A DNA stretch of 64,000 nt from Bathynomus jamesi (GCA_023014485.1 JAJOZX010000874.1:211001-275000), one strand, 5' to 3'; counted from the first letter of the stretch, positions 42,134 through 54,135 are shown. The notes: generated from the letters alone by a model not told the origin. Numbers and translations are program-made.

Positions 42134-42535
42134 ATGTGGAAGAATGCGTCTGATAATAACGTTCTTGTCCCTACGCGAAACCGATTCATCCTCGACAGAA
42201 TGTTTGAAATCGTCGGTTTCCGCAAGCTGAAGCCTATATTAGACGCTCGTGTTACGGATATGATTTATTTTGATACGGTTCTTGAATACGCATACACCGC
42301 TCTGCTCGACGGATTTATCGAATGTAGGACTGAACAAGGCGAGAATGGTCTAGAGCTGGATGCTTATTTAAAATATTTAGACTCTTCGAAATATCCCGAA
42401 CTTTGGTACAAAGGACTTGAGCGGTACACAGCAGAGCTCACCTACACTGTTCACCCTGAAGAGTTGTATCTCTATATAATGAGTAGCTGTCGTTACGACT
42501 TGGAAGATTATTTCAATTGTCGCTATGCAGAGTGA
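42134..42535 (+). CDS. unrecognised protein B, right arm (truncated N-terminus)
   Basis: 133 residues: MWKNASDNNVLVPTRNRFIL then MFEIVGFRKLKPIL and a C-terminal YTVHPEELYLYIMSSC. It corresponds to the last half of left-arm protein B without the stop. The deletion between 42090 and 42116 removed its N-terminal half. By eye, substitutions between arms are roughly as often amino-acid changing as silent, so no purifying selection is evident. Confidence 0.5.
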   Translation: MWKNASDNNVLVPTRNRFILDRMFEIVGFRKLKPILDARVTDMIYFDTVLEYAYTALLDGFIECRTEQGENGLELDAYLKYLDSSKYPELWYKGLERYTAELTYTVHPEELYLYIMSSCRYDLEDYFNCRYAE

Positions 42536-42854
42536 AGAAGAGTTCACGATTGAAAAGCTCAATTTGGTAAGGAAAAACCCTCGATTGGAAAGGAGTGTTT
42601 ATAAACTTGTATTTAATAATGATGTGATGGCTAACGATGCCCTCTTTGTGCGTGCTTTTGAGTGTATTCTACCTGTGTTTAAAGATAACTTACCAACCGA
42701 ATGTAAAGTGGGTACAAAAATAGTATTGAACATAAGAAGGCCATTTATATCGAATATAGGTATCCCTCTAACGTGTGAGTTTAGTGTTTTAGTCATGCGC
42801 AGTAAAACAAAGTATTTTGATATATATTTATTTTCAATATATTTAATTATTTAA
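42525..42854 (+). pseudogene. unrecognised protein C, right arm
   Basis: Starts inside the end of protein B (11-base overlap), as in the left arm. The first 65 residues match left-arm protein C; a deletion near 42735-42770 then joins to LTCEFSVLVMRSK, the equivalent of the left-arm C-terminus. The frame runs on into AT-rich sequence to 42854. Confidence 0.45.
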
Positions 42855-42860
42855 TATAAT

Positions 42861-42866
<6 letters not shown>

Positions 42867-42901
<35 letters not shown>
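42867..42901. repeat. (TA)n microsatellite
   Basis: TA tract at the outer edge of the right arm. Confidence 0.95.
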
Positions 42902-42902
<1 letters not shown>

Positions 42903-43154
42903 TTATAACCACATCATTTTGTATATTATTATTTTTTGATTATATATATACACTGCTCGTTCTTATTTCTCATATTATTATTAATTTTTATTGCATATAT
43001 TCCATTGTTTGTATAGGATTGTATATTTATTTTCAATATATTTCGTGAAATTGATTCCATTAATTCGTCTAAATAAACAGAATGATGTAATGGTGTTTTA
43101 TTTAATTCGTTTGGTTGTGTATATATAAACGATATTATTATTTAATTATATGTA

Positions 43155-44521
43155 CAGGGTGGGCGAGAAGTCACCGTACACCCGCACGATACGCACCCGA
43201 AATCAATTTGAGTTTACAGAGCACAGCACAGCACACTACTATGTACAATGGCAGTCTGGCAACAGTGTCGAATGGCAATCTGGCAAAAGTATCGAAGATA
43301 GTGCTTACGTGACAGCCGTACCCATAGAATTTAGTTGTGGTGTTGTCGGTATGGTTGACACAAGCATTTACTCTGTTGAGGAGCAGTTCGTGGCAAGTGT
43401 GTGGGTGCATGAGAGACCGCACACGGGACAAACAATGACGCAGGTGATGGCTGTGTTTCGGGAACGGCTTAATAAGGCGCCACCACGAAGAACGACACTG
43501 CTGGATTGGGAAAAACGTGCGTTCGCTCTTGGAAGCGTTAAAGACAGGCCGCGGAGTGGGAGAAAGACAACGCGCTTGGAAACATGTGCAGCGTTTGCCG
43601 TTTCCATTGAACGTTCCCCAATTATGTCGACGCGAAAACGATCATCAGAGCTTGGTGTGCCACGGTCAACGATGCGAGACCACATGAAGAAAGACCTGAA
43701 AGTGAGGCCGTATCGCCCAACTTTCTTGAATGAACTGTCAGATGCCGACATCGATCGGCGTTATGAATCATGCCGTGCTCTGTTGGACACATTCCCAAGT
43801 GCCGTATCCCGCTCAAAGGTTCTTTTCAATGATGACTGTGCCATCTATCGCAGTTCAGTTCACGAGACAGAAATGTGGTGTTCTGGTCAAAAGAGAATCC
43901 CCATTTCACGCAGGAGCTGGAACATAATCCACGGCATGTGATTATATGGGCGGGTATGACATCAGGTCATTTGATTGGACCTTACTTTTTCGATGGATCC
44001 GTGAACGCGGCATCTTATTCGGCAATGTTGGAGACGTAGCTCATACCTCAGCTCAGAGATAGGGGACTCATGGATGACGTGTGGCTGCAGCACGATGGGG
44101 CACCCGCACACTTTGCTCTTTCTGTGCGCGACGTTTTGAACGAACATTTTGCAGGCAGCTGGATTGGCCGTGGTTCACCGACATCTCCGGCACCATTACC
44201 ATGGCCACCACGTAGTCCTGACCTTACCACCCCGGACAATTCGTTGTGGGATATTATCAAGGGAGTAGTCGCTGCGCGTTGCTACAACACCAACGAAGAG
44301 TTGCGCAGAGCTGTGGAAGACACCTTTCTCACCATTACTCAACACATGCTCCGACGCATGTCACAGAGGACATGGAGGCGCATCCGCTTGTGTGTCCAGC
44401 ATCAAGGTGCACATACGGATCCACTGGACATGTAACCACGAAGTACGTAAGTGATTCAGATTAATTATGATTGATTATGATTGCACATTGGTTGGTGTAC
44501 GGTGACTTCTCGCCCACCCTG
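43155..44521 (+). mobile_element. mariner-type element, full length
   Basis: 1367 bp with inverted termini CAGGGTGGGCGAGAAGTCAC at the left and its match at the right (GTGACTTCTCGCCCACCCTG), TA on both sides. It lies within repeat R copy 1. It contains one transposase gene with two lesions. Confidence 0.92.
43330..44435 (+). pseudogene. mariner-type transposase, two lesions
   Basis: ORF 43150-43941 has an N-terminal helix-turn-helix region (EEQFVASVWVHERPH), a second (RSSELGVPRSTMRDHMKKDL) and a linker ending SKVLFNDDCAIYRS at the first catalytic Asp position. ORF 44070-44435 has VWLQHDGAPAHFA (second Asp) and PPRSPDLTTPDNSLWDIIKG (third Asp). Between them a frameshift near 43940 and an in-frame TAG at about 44038 separate the halves. 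The catalytic residues appear retained. C-terminus ends at 44433-44435. Confidence 0.85.
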
Positions 44522-45219
44522 TATACCAAATGGCTGCGTTCTAAACCGACTGACGGATTTCTAAACCAACTGTCAAGAATATCTGAATAGCGCAATCTGG
44601 CAGCTGAAAAGGTAATATATACACCCGCCTACTAGGTATTCTACGTCAACTGGCTGGTTAAGCCAACTGGCCAATTAAGCCAACTAGTGGGTTATGCCAA
44701 CTGGTGGAAAGCCAACTGACGAGAATATATGCTTTAATTAAATAAATGGCGCAATCTGGCAACTCAACCCTAATAATGTACACCTGAACAAGACATTTAC
44801 GCCTTCTAAGAAGCCTTCTAAGCCAACTGGCTGATTAGGAACTTATAAGACAGCGGGCGCTCGGATGAACTCTCAATATGCGCTTAGTAGGAGCCGAGCG
44901 AACACTCCTCTGTCCTACTCCTCTCTCTCTTAGGTTAGGTATTCCCCTTTTAGGGGTGAGGCCGTCCAACCTTCTCCCCCAAAGAGGTCAGGTAGACTCC
45001 CCCAGCATGCTGGGGGAGGTCCCCTTCATTGCAGGTTGGGGGATAACCCTTCCCCCATGTTGCATAACCCACTCCCCCTTTGTTGCATAACCTCTTGCAA
45101 CATTCCCTCTCCCCATTTGTTGGACACCCCTTGCATTCCCATTTTGCAACATTGATCAACATTTGCAATTGCATTGCACTCTAACCTTTTGCGCCCATAC
45201 TACTAGCGCCAATAGTAAG

Positions 45220-45892
45220 TCACATTTTTTACCAATTAAATCGAACTTTGTAAACAAGTCGGATTTTCTTGTACGACTACTCTTTGAGTTTTACCTTTTT
45301 GTAGATGGGTTATGTCGGGTTAACTTAACCAACCGTGTGAGGGATGAGGAATCAGAAGGACGACTTATTTGACTTCAGGTTTTTTTTAATTAAAATCCTA
45401 ATGCGGTTGAAATTCGAAAAAATAATCATTGTATACGGTAAAGAAAAAGGTTTCTCTAAACTTTCTTATAGACCCCCCCCCCCAACTACCTTAACAAAAG
45501 GGAAAGTGATTAAAAAGTTAATATGTAACCTGTTCGACCTATTGGTAAAAACGGTCACGGACGAAAATTTACACAAATGTTTGACCAAATTTTTTTTTAT
45601 GCAGTGAGGAGGGGGCCAAGAACAAGTGCCCGTAAAAATGTCCCCCCTATATGGGAAGGAGACGACCAAAATGAAGGTCTCCGAGGCTCACAATGCCTTT
45701 TTTTATATGAATTTTGTAGAGATTGTAGTGTATAAAATGACTGTAGGCCCTATGTATTGTGAAGAGTATTTCCCTGGTCGATTGGAGTCCATTGTCCCCT
45801 CCATGTAGGCAATTATGATTATATACTGTATAAGGTTAATTAACAAAGCATTTTTCATAAATTTCAGGTTTGATTGTAATGTTAATAATAAT

Positions 45893-45951
<59 letters not shown>

Positions 45952-46691
45952 CTTTCTGTCCCTGTGTAGCGGTAACGTGTTTCGATCGAAATCTGTAATT
46001 TGTAGATAAAAACATTTTTCAATTTCTAATTCTCGCTCCGACCAGATCAGTTCTTCATTTCCTTAAATTTGTAGTGTTAACTTTGTACTATAATAATGTT
46101 AATTAAGTTAATGATAGCATGGCTCGAGGTCATCAGGTCTTTTCAGATCACGTGAATTGAATGTCAATAACGAAAGTGATAAAGGGCTTCGTTGGGTTTT
46201 TATTTATTTAACAAAACGAAAGAAGAAAGTTTCATAGCGGTTATGATATTTAAGTGTGACAAAAAAGTTACAATTGCTTGAATGCAAGTTGAATGCATGT
46301 TCGCAGAAGAAATGAAACTTGAAATGTTATAAATGTGCACTTGAATAATTATTTGAATATTATAATATCGCGCGAGGAAATTGATGTTGAAATAAAGTTA
46401 AATGAATGACATCAGGCCATTGCGGTTTGTTGCGACGTCAGTACTACATGATGAGATCTAACGTGTCACTGACGACGTTCTTCAAGGAAGGAGAAGAAGT
46501 ATGACATTCACATCCGAGCGGGAAAACTTAGAGGGTGTCTTATGTATTTGGTAATAGTTCTGCGAACTACTAGTACCCAGAATGTGTGTGTGTGTGTATG
46601 AGGGGAACTTGGTTTTGTCAAAAATAGTGAAAATTTTCATCTATCTTTGACTTAATCTCTTGAGATACGTGTCAAAAACATTGCTAATACA

Positions 46692-46729
<38 letters not shown>

Positions 46730-47260
46730 TATATATTATATATATATAATTATCGATGCACTCCTAGTTTAAGTAGAAGTATGAAAAGTTAAACATCTTT
46801 TTACATCCAGCACCATTTCGCCCATACGCCCATTTCAGGGTACGAGCAGCTCGCACCAGCACTGCAAAACAAATAGGGGTCAAAGTACCAATGAAACTTT
46901 TGTGTATGGTTCATCACCACTGAAAGCAACACTGCTCTGTATTAGTTTAGTCAAAAGAACATCCAAAGCCATATTCAATTGATTGCAATTTTCGTTAGTT
47001 TGTGTTGCAGACACCCCAGTGATTATTAGTCCTAGTGCATGACTCATCGGGAGCAAGATGCACCGCAAGTTTGTGTTTCTTACCCAAGGTAATACAACTA
47101 TTAGACGTCTGTCTCAGAACAACCCGCGATGAGCCGGGCTTACCTGGCTATGTGAGATGAAGAGTACAAGAAACCAACTCACTACTTCACCAGGCCAACT
47201 CGAGAGAAGGGGCGACAAGCTTGACCTTCGTGAAATGAGGAATCATCGCACGGAACCTTT
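45220..47260. other. no gene recognised
   Basis: AT-rich sequence with (TA)n tracts at 45898-45947 and 46693-46748. Small ORFs (for example 45344-45607 and 45626-45808) have no recognisable domain. Confidence 0.6.
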
Positions 47261-47287
47261 GAAAGGTATATATATATATAATATATG

Positions 47288-47404
47288 GGCTATGTCCTGG
47301 TCAATGTCGTAACACCGCTTCCCGGAGATCAGCGAAGTTGAGCGACATTGGGTCTGGGTAGTAGTTGGAGGGGAGACCTTCCTCCGCGCCCAGATTATGT
47401 AGCG
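47288..47404 (+). ncRNA. 5S rRNA-like sequence, probably a 5S-derived SINE
   Basis: A 117-base stretch follows the 5S rRNA layout: GATCAGCGAAGTTGAGCGAC corresponds to the A-box region, GGTCTGGGTAGTAGTTGGAG and GGGAGACC to the intermediate element and C-box. Mismatches are numerous, so it is not a working 5S gene. It is followed by unrelated sequence ending in C-rich and A-rich runs at about 47482-47512, the structure of a SINE3-type element. Internal polymerase III promoter presumably inherited from 5S. Confidence 0.68.
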
Positions 47405-47649
47405 ACCCGTGGTTCGTCCCACGCAAAGTTGTAGGTCCCTCTGTCATATGACCTTAGATGTTGCGAAGGAGTTTAACACCCCCCCCCCCACCCCACCCCC
47501 CAAAAAAATATATATATATATAAATAAATGAGTTTAGGATTGATTTTATAATTTATAAATGAATTTTTATTAACATCTTCAGTTATTCGAGCTAAAGAAA
47601 AAACTCATATGATACCGTTCGTAGAAGAGTGCTTATCTTATAAAAATTA

Positions 47650-50008
47650 CACTGGTCAACAAAGATTTTTCATCAGAGTACAATTTGTGGTGGCTGGATA
47701 GCATTTTTCACGCTGATTCCAAAACTGCATTCAGATTTTTTCTAGCACGTATAGTTTTCAAGATGAAGGCATATATATAACTACACAGATTTAACCATTT
47801 TAAATAGGCAAAATACTAATATTTCAACATTTGATTGTGTTTATTTTATTGTTTTTTTTTAGTTTATTCATCTTATTTATTTCAATTATCTTAATTATAC
47901 ATCTTATGTATTTCAGTGTGAGCTTTTACGTCTAGCAGCATTGTGATTCAGGCAACAACGCCGTGCTTTGTGTGTCAAAAGATCAGTCCAGTCCAAGAAC
48001 TTGTTGTGTCAAGTTGGTGTACATTTTTTTTGAATTTATAGTTTGCTCAGGTCAGTCAACATGCCTCGACAATGTAAGAATGACCCCGACAAGTTCTGTT
48101 TCGTATGCGGCCAGTTGACAACTAAAACACAGCGACGAAGTATTACAACCAACATTAAGAAAATATACAAGCTATACTTTGGTTGCCATCTAGGTGACCA
48201 AGATAAACCATGGGCGCCACATCAAATCTGTTCTGGCTGTTCAAATGGATTACGTGATTGGCTTAACAAAAGAAAGCTTCAATGCCATTTGCCATACCCA
48301 TGATATGGAGGGAGCCGAGAGATCATCATGAAGACTGTTATTTTTGTAGTGTGAACTTAATGGGGTTTTCTGCCAAGAACAAACACCAGATTGTATATCC
48401 AAACTTGGATTCAGCACGTAGACCAGTAAAACATGATGAAACATTGCCCATTCCAATTCCCCCAAGTGATAGGCTAGATTCTATCATAGATGACATGGAA
48501 AGTGATGAAGGTGCAACTGGCGTTTCCGGACCATCTACAGAACCAGAGTACACTTTTGAAGGCAGACATTTAGAGCCTAAAAAGTTAACCCAAGGACAGT
48601 TGAATGATCTTGTTAGAGACTTATCGCTGTCTAAAGAGAAATCAGAGCTTCTCGCCTCAAGACTAAAGGAGAACAATGTTCGTATTAGTTACTACCGAAA
48701 GCGGAATTTTGAATTAACAGCATTCTTTTCAGTAGACGGTCTCTCTGTTATTGCCATGACATCAATGGACTATTTACAGCCATATCTCAGACGTATGTGG
48801 CATCTGAGTGGCGCCTCTTTATTGATTCGTCGCAGAGAAGCCTGAAAGCAGTTCTTTTGCATAATGGTAATATAATGCCATCCATCCCCATTGCCCATTC
48901 CGTCCATCTAAAAGAGAAATATGACAATATGGATATACTACTTAAGGCAATCAAATACGACAGTCATCAATGGAATGTTTGTGGAGATCTAAAAGTTATA
49001 GGAATGCTTATGGGTATGCAGTCAGGATTCACAAAATTTTGTTGTTTCCTTTGCCTGTGGGACAGTCGCGCCACTATAGAACATTACACCAAAAGTGACT
49101 GGCCACTTAGGTATACATATGTCCCAGGGATAAGCAATGTCCAGTCTGTCCCTTTAGTGGATCCCCAAAAGATCTATCTGCCACCTCTTCACATTAAACT
49201 TGGTTTAATGAAGAATTTTGTTAAAGCAATGGGTAAAGTCAATTCTGAAGGGTTCCAATACCTTTCAAGGAAATTTCCGAAGGTTACTGCAGCAAAATTG
49301 AAGGAAGGAATTTTTGTTGGGCCACAAATAAGGGAGGTTTTGAATGACACTGAATTTGAAAAAGTCCTAAGTCCGCTGGAATTGAAGGCTTGGCTGGCGT
49401 TCAAATGGATATGTGAAAACTTTCTTGGAAGCAACAAGTCACCTGCGTATAAGGATGGAGTCAAGAACCTCCTTGATGCCTTCAAAGAAATGGAGTGTCG
49501 AATGTCGTTAAAAATTCACTTCCTGCATTCCCACTTAGATTTCTTTCCTGAAAACCTTGGTGCAGTGAGTGACGAGCAAGGAGAGCGCTTCCATCAAGAT
49601 ATTCAGATGATGGAGAAGCGCTACCAAGGATATTGGAATGAAAGCATGATGGCAGACCATTGTTGGATGCTGTATCGTGACAATCCAGGCCAAATTTCAA
49701 AAGGAAATCACACTCACAGCGCTTTTAATAAAATAATGTATATATTCTTTATTTATAAGTACATTGAATAAGGTATATGATGTATTTGTTGTTTAGCATT
49801 CCTCAGTGTGATCTATACATCCATAAATTTTCTTATAGCAATATCAAAAGCAATATCAAAAACTTAAAAATATCAAAACCAGTGTATCTATTAACTATAC
49901 GTGCTAGAAAAAAAAAAAACCAGATTCGGAATCAGCGCGAAAAATGCATTAAGAAAAGTGTGATCATGTTTGTGATGAGAAAAAAAAGTTTAATTTTGTT
50001 GGCCAGTG
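47650..50008 (+). mobile_element. Z-family DNA element, copy Z2
   Basis: 2359 bp starting CACTGGTCAACAAAGATTT and ending TTTTGTTGGCCAGTG; the first 14 bases of each end match with one difference. TTA precedes it and TTAT follows it, so the duplication is TTA(T). One gene occupies most of the length. CAC termini with 3-4 bp duplications recall the CACTA/Mirage/Chapaev group. Confidence 0.82.
48061..49771 (+). pseudogene. Z-family protein (putative transposase), copy Z2, two frameshifts
   Basis: ATG at 48061. N-terminal module with Cys pairs: CFVCGQLTTKTQRR, WAPHQICSGCSNGLRDWL, then MIWREPRDHHEDCYFCS. A linker with acidic stretches leads to LTQGQLNDLVRDLSLSKEKSELLASRL. The core (from about 48797) has EWRLFIDSSQRSLKAVLLHNGN, VCGDLKVIGMLMGMQSG (about residue 60), CCFLCLWDSR (82-91), LPPLHIKLGLMKNFVKAM, FVGPQIREVL, FLGSNKSPAY, and HSHLDFFPENLG then DEQGERFHQDI. 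Frameshifts near 48290 and 48790. I know this protein as a widespread 'uncharacterized protein' in arthropods; the transposase role is inferred from termini and Asp plus C-x2-C layout. Confidence 0.7.
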
Positions 50009-51119
50009 TTATCAGCTAAAGATTCCACTTTGACGTGGGCACTGCGTTTACGAAAAAAAAATGTGTACGGATAGGAGAAAGAGAAGTAAAATGAATATCT
50101 TTTGTCTGAACCGATTAAGATAGCGGGGTAATGATCAGGATTACTAACTATACGGAAAATAAAATGGGTGGTCTGTACAACATTATGCGGCGTTCTGTGA
50201 CGTAAACCTTTTTGGAAAACCATATCGAATTTAACGAGGTTAAGATCCACTGATAATTTAACAATGAATCTTCTACATTTGGGTGTTCAATTTTTCTACA
50301 ACTTCAAATGAAATTCAAAAAATATTTTTTCTCTTACAAAATTTTACCGTAAGGGATCAAATAAAGATAAGAGATATACAAGCTGTGTGTTACATCTTTC
50401 GCTCCGGCGTTTGGTATAACCGCAATACGGAAAATAAATTTTACTGTAAGATTTATAGCGGGAAGATGACACTTCGGTATAAAAGTACAAAATGTGTGTA
50501 GCATCTCACGTTCCGACGGCTAGGTATACCTATTTTAGTTTATGGCTGTTCGAATATTCGCTTTGACCATTACAAAATTAATTAATACTCTGTTTCCCCA
50601 ACCTTAGCCTAAGAGAAGGGGTAAGGTGGGGAAAAGGTGCAGGGTGGCGGGTGAAAAGCTAATACAAATACAATTTTTATATTGGATACTTTACCAAGTG
50701 GACTGAGATAGGTTAGGTTAGGTCAGGCTATCCCACCGTTGTTATTGTTTGATTTCTTCTTTCAATAAATCGATGCTATCATAGTTCTATAACTAGTTTA
50801 AATAGGGTATCATGTCTTAAGTAATTTAGGTTACATAAAAACGTTGATTAATATAAAAGTCTATAAGTTTTACACTTGTGTGAGATGTTTTTCTTTGTTT
50901 TTTATAAGATTTAACAGTTATTTTCTTGGATATGTATTTATCGACATTTTGGATTGAAATATTAGAAAACTGAAAATAATGCTAAGCAATTGTTATAGAA
51001 TGTAGGTCTAAGTTTAATTAAAAGAAAGTCTATTTTATATATTTTTACAGGTAAACGTTAATTTTTGAAAATATAACTGGAAAATGATCATTTATCTTTG
51101 TTGTCGCATGAAATTTGAG

Positions 51120-51162
<43 letters not shown>

Positions 51163-52411
51163 AGGTTTTAGTAATTTTTTTACAAAATGAAGTATAATAA
51201 AAAGAATAGTTTCAGAGTTCATTCATACCGCTTGTATTATTATCTCGTGTACCCACATATTAGAGGTAATGTCGTCTGAAATCAGCGATAGTTATTGATT
51301 GATATTTCAGTAGATTAAAAAACCTCAAAATCTTTACCAATTTTAGGTTCCCCACGTGTTTTCATGTTATCCCGAATAACCTAGGACTATTTTTAATTGC
51401 CGGTATAAACTGTTTTTTTCCTGAAGTTTTGCTTGTTTGTTACGCAGGATTTTTAAGGATGTGTTTTGCCTAATCACACCTATAAATTTATTGCTTTTTA
51501 AGATAATATATTATTTTAACCCAGTTTTGAAGTCACTTCTGCGTTCGAATAACTAAATTATATGTTAAATGTTTACTTTTGGTATATTGTTATAGTATAT
51601 TGATTTATATATCTGATATATGCTGGCAGTAAAATATTCCCAAATTTACAGCGATTTCAACACTTTGTGTCGCATTTCTTACGTTGTTTGTAGTCGGCCA
51701 TGACGTAGTTACGTTCTCGTGTGACGAGGAGGAAACCTTAATTCGATGGAATTATAAAATCATTTTCTTTCATTTTTAACTTTATTGGCGCACCGTAGCG
51801 AAGACTACTGTGATATTACAGTAGGTTACAAATGGTACCTTATCAACTTAATGAGTACACTCAACCCTTTGATTTTGTTAACAATGCAAGATGTAGTTTA
51901 GTTAGTGTCAGTCAGTCAGTGTACAGATGGTACGACGGTAATATTAACTCAGTAAAATTATATTTAAATAGGAATGCTCCAACTCCACAAATTAGTTTTA
52001 ACTTCGTAGTTGTATATTTTTGTAATACAAAGTAAGATAAATAGGATAAAGGTTTTATTTACAAATTGAAATTTGGGGTAGTATAAGGATTTCGCTCAGT
52101 TAACTACATAAAAACCTTTCCAAAATTGAAAGTCCTTCGCTGGAAGTTTAATTTTACTTGTGGTTATGATACTATGATAACGCTGTCCTGTGAAACAGTA
52201 CGCTAGTTTTCCTCCTGCTTTTATATTTGATTAAATTAGGCAGTATTTATGTACTAATTTCTTATCTTGGTGGTACGGTGAATTATTATTATTACACAAA
52301 TTTGTGGTCATTTGATCCTATTTTCAAGTTTAAGTAACAGGTATTTAGCATAGTCGTGAATTATCAACATAAAAATATTGCTACGCATAATAATAATTAT
52401 TTTTTATTGAA
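50009..52411. other. no gene recognised
   Basis: AT-rich single-copy-looking sequence with a (TA)n at 51124-51160 and an AGGTTAGGTTAGGTC run near 50711. No ORF with a recognisable domain on either strand. Confidence 0.6.
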
Positions 52412-53166
52412 GTTGATTCCAATAATTCGTCAAAATAAACAGAATGATGTAATGGTGTTTTATCTAATTCTTTTTGGTTGTATATATAAACGATATTATT
52501 TAATTATGTGTTGCCAGGTTACGCCTCCTAAACCGACTGGCGGCTTAGACTTCTAAACCGACTGTGTGTGGGGGCGTGGGGGCTTATCGATGTTTATTTA
52601 AATTAAAAACATGAATTGTTAAGAAGTTATTTTTCTTTTTAGATTTTGAAGGCAGACGTTTATATGATGATAATACGGTGAGAAAAAAAAAATGTTATTC
52701 TATGAGAATATTTATATTGTTTATTGTGATTTTTAGTATTCTCAAATCAAAGAATGACTGTAAGGAGAAGCAGAGTGAGAGATCGTGGGTGGTCCCCGCT
52801 GCTATATAGGTCAAGCGGTTTCTAATGTACCTGTTATAGTAACTTGCGCCAAAACACCTGTCAACCTTACGCGTATCTGCCTCCGATCCTTTTCGTCCCA
52901 ACATAATGTGAAAATGAATGTTATTTTATGAGAATAATTATAATTGTTTATTACCAAATTTAATATACGGTTTAGTATATCTACTGCATATTAAACCTGT
53001 TTTCATATGGGAAATTTAATATAAATGTGTGTATAGATTTCTCAAATCAAAAGAATAAATTTTAAAATTAAGATGGATAAAAAAATTGTACGAAAATGAG
53101 ACCCTTACCTTATATACAGAGGTTTGACATAGGTAAATAGACACTCTCTCTCTCTCTCTCTCTCTC

Positions 53167-53208
<42 letters not shown>

Positions 53209-54135
53209 TGTGTACTGTTATTTATAGACTACTAGCATGAAAGTACGAGTTAATTTTAATTGAAAACAAATGAATAAAAAACTGCTATTCCGCAATTATT
53301 TTGATTTCGCGGAATTTTCTTTAGAAAAAAATATAGAAGGTATATAGAAAAGATTGGCAAAAGTAAATAGACACTTTCGGAGAAGTTAGTTCAAATAATT
53401 ATTGTGTTTCCTTTATATATAAAAAGTGTGTACGGTTATTTTTTTGCATTGTTAATTAAATAAATAATGTGTTTTAATCTGTTCTTTTGCTGAGCAAATT
53501 AAGGAGAATGTCTCCCTCTCTCTTGCCTTTAATAAATAAATAATATAAATGGTGCTGCCTGGTAAACCTGCATATAATTAAATTATATAGGAGTCTCTGG
53601 AAACTCATCTATATATAAATAATTAAAATAAATAGTGCTTTCTGACAACTCTACCTTTAATATATAAATAAATAAATAAATGGCATCTCCTCCATATAAT
53701 AAAAAGTGGTATCTGGCAACTCCAGACCCTCTATATAACAGCTGCGGATCCCTGGAAGTTCATTATGCGACGGACTCCGGTGGAATAAAGAACTCTCTCC
53801 TCTCTCCTTCTTAGGTTAAGGCTTAGGTTATGGTTTCCCTTTGTGGGGTGATGACATCCCACCTTCTACCCCAAAGACCCTCCTCCTCCTTTCTCTCTCT
53901 CTCTCTCTCTTAGGTTAAGGTTACCCCTTTGGGGGAGGTCATCCTTCCTTCTCCCCCAAATCCCCCCTTCATTGCAACTTGGGGGATAACCCCTCCCCTT
54001 GTTGCATTACCGCCTCCCCCTTTTCAACAACCCCTTTCCCTTTGTTGCATACCCCTTCGCAACATTCTTCCCTCCCCATTTGCAACATTGCAATTGCACT
54101 CTCCCAATTTGCGCCCATGCTAATGGGCTAATACT
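52412..54135. repeat. dispersed repeat family R, copy 2
   Basis: Direct-orientation relative of 43040-45215: AATAAACAGAATGATGTAATGG near 52435, TCCTAAACCGACTGGCGGC at 52526, then after unrelated AT-rich sequence the ATCTGGCAACTC, TATATAACAGC and TTAGGTTAAGG blocks and a C-rich segment with TTGGGGGATAACCC ending TTTGCGCCCATG at 54109-54120. It lacks the mariner, so it is a paralogous empty site. Confidence 0.55.
53140..53208. repeat. (TC)n-(TA)n microsatellite
   Basis: TC tract followed by TA tract. Confidence 0.95.

Larger units (their letters stand above)
38060..42870. mobile_element. virus-like DNA element: polymerase B between inverted gene-bearing arms
   Basis: A polymerase B gene (39.9-41.3 kb, plus strand) lies between two arms that point outward: left arm 39890-38100 (minus strand), right arm 41740-42850 (plus strand). 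Both carry homologous genes in the same order with about nine in ten bases identical by eye. Outer ends are also similar (ACACTAAACTCGCACG region versus its inverse at 42775-42795) and run into AT-rich tracts near 38060 and 42870. The right arm lacks about 620 bases present in the left. No capsid or integrase genes are here. Confidence 0.6.
43040..45215. repeat. dispersed repeat family R, copy 1 (carries a mariner)
   Basis: Its 5' part (43048-43152: AAATAAACAGAATGATGTAATGG) matches 52425-52507; after the mariner it resumes with TCTAAACCGACTG, then CAATCTGGCA blocks, a TTATAAGACAG TATA-like site near 44845, TTAGGTTAGG, and a pyrimidine-rich GC-containing stretch to 45215 with TTGGGGGATAACCC and TTTGCGCCCAT, all matched at 53.5-54.1 kb. 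No coding capacity. Perhaps a solo LTR or non-autonomous LTR element. Confidence 0.55.
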
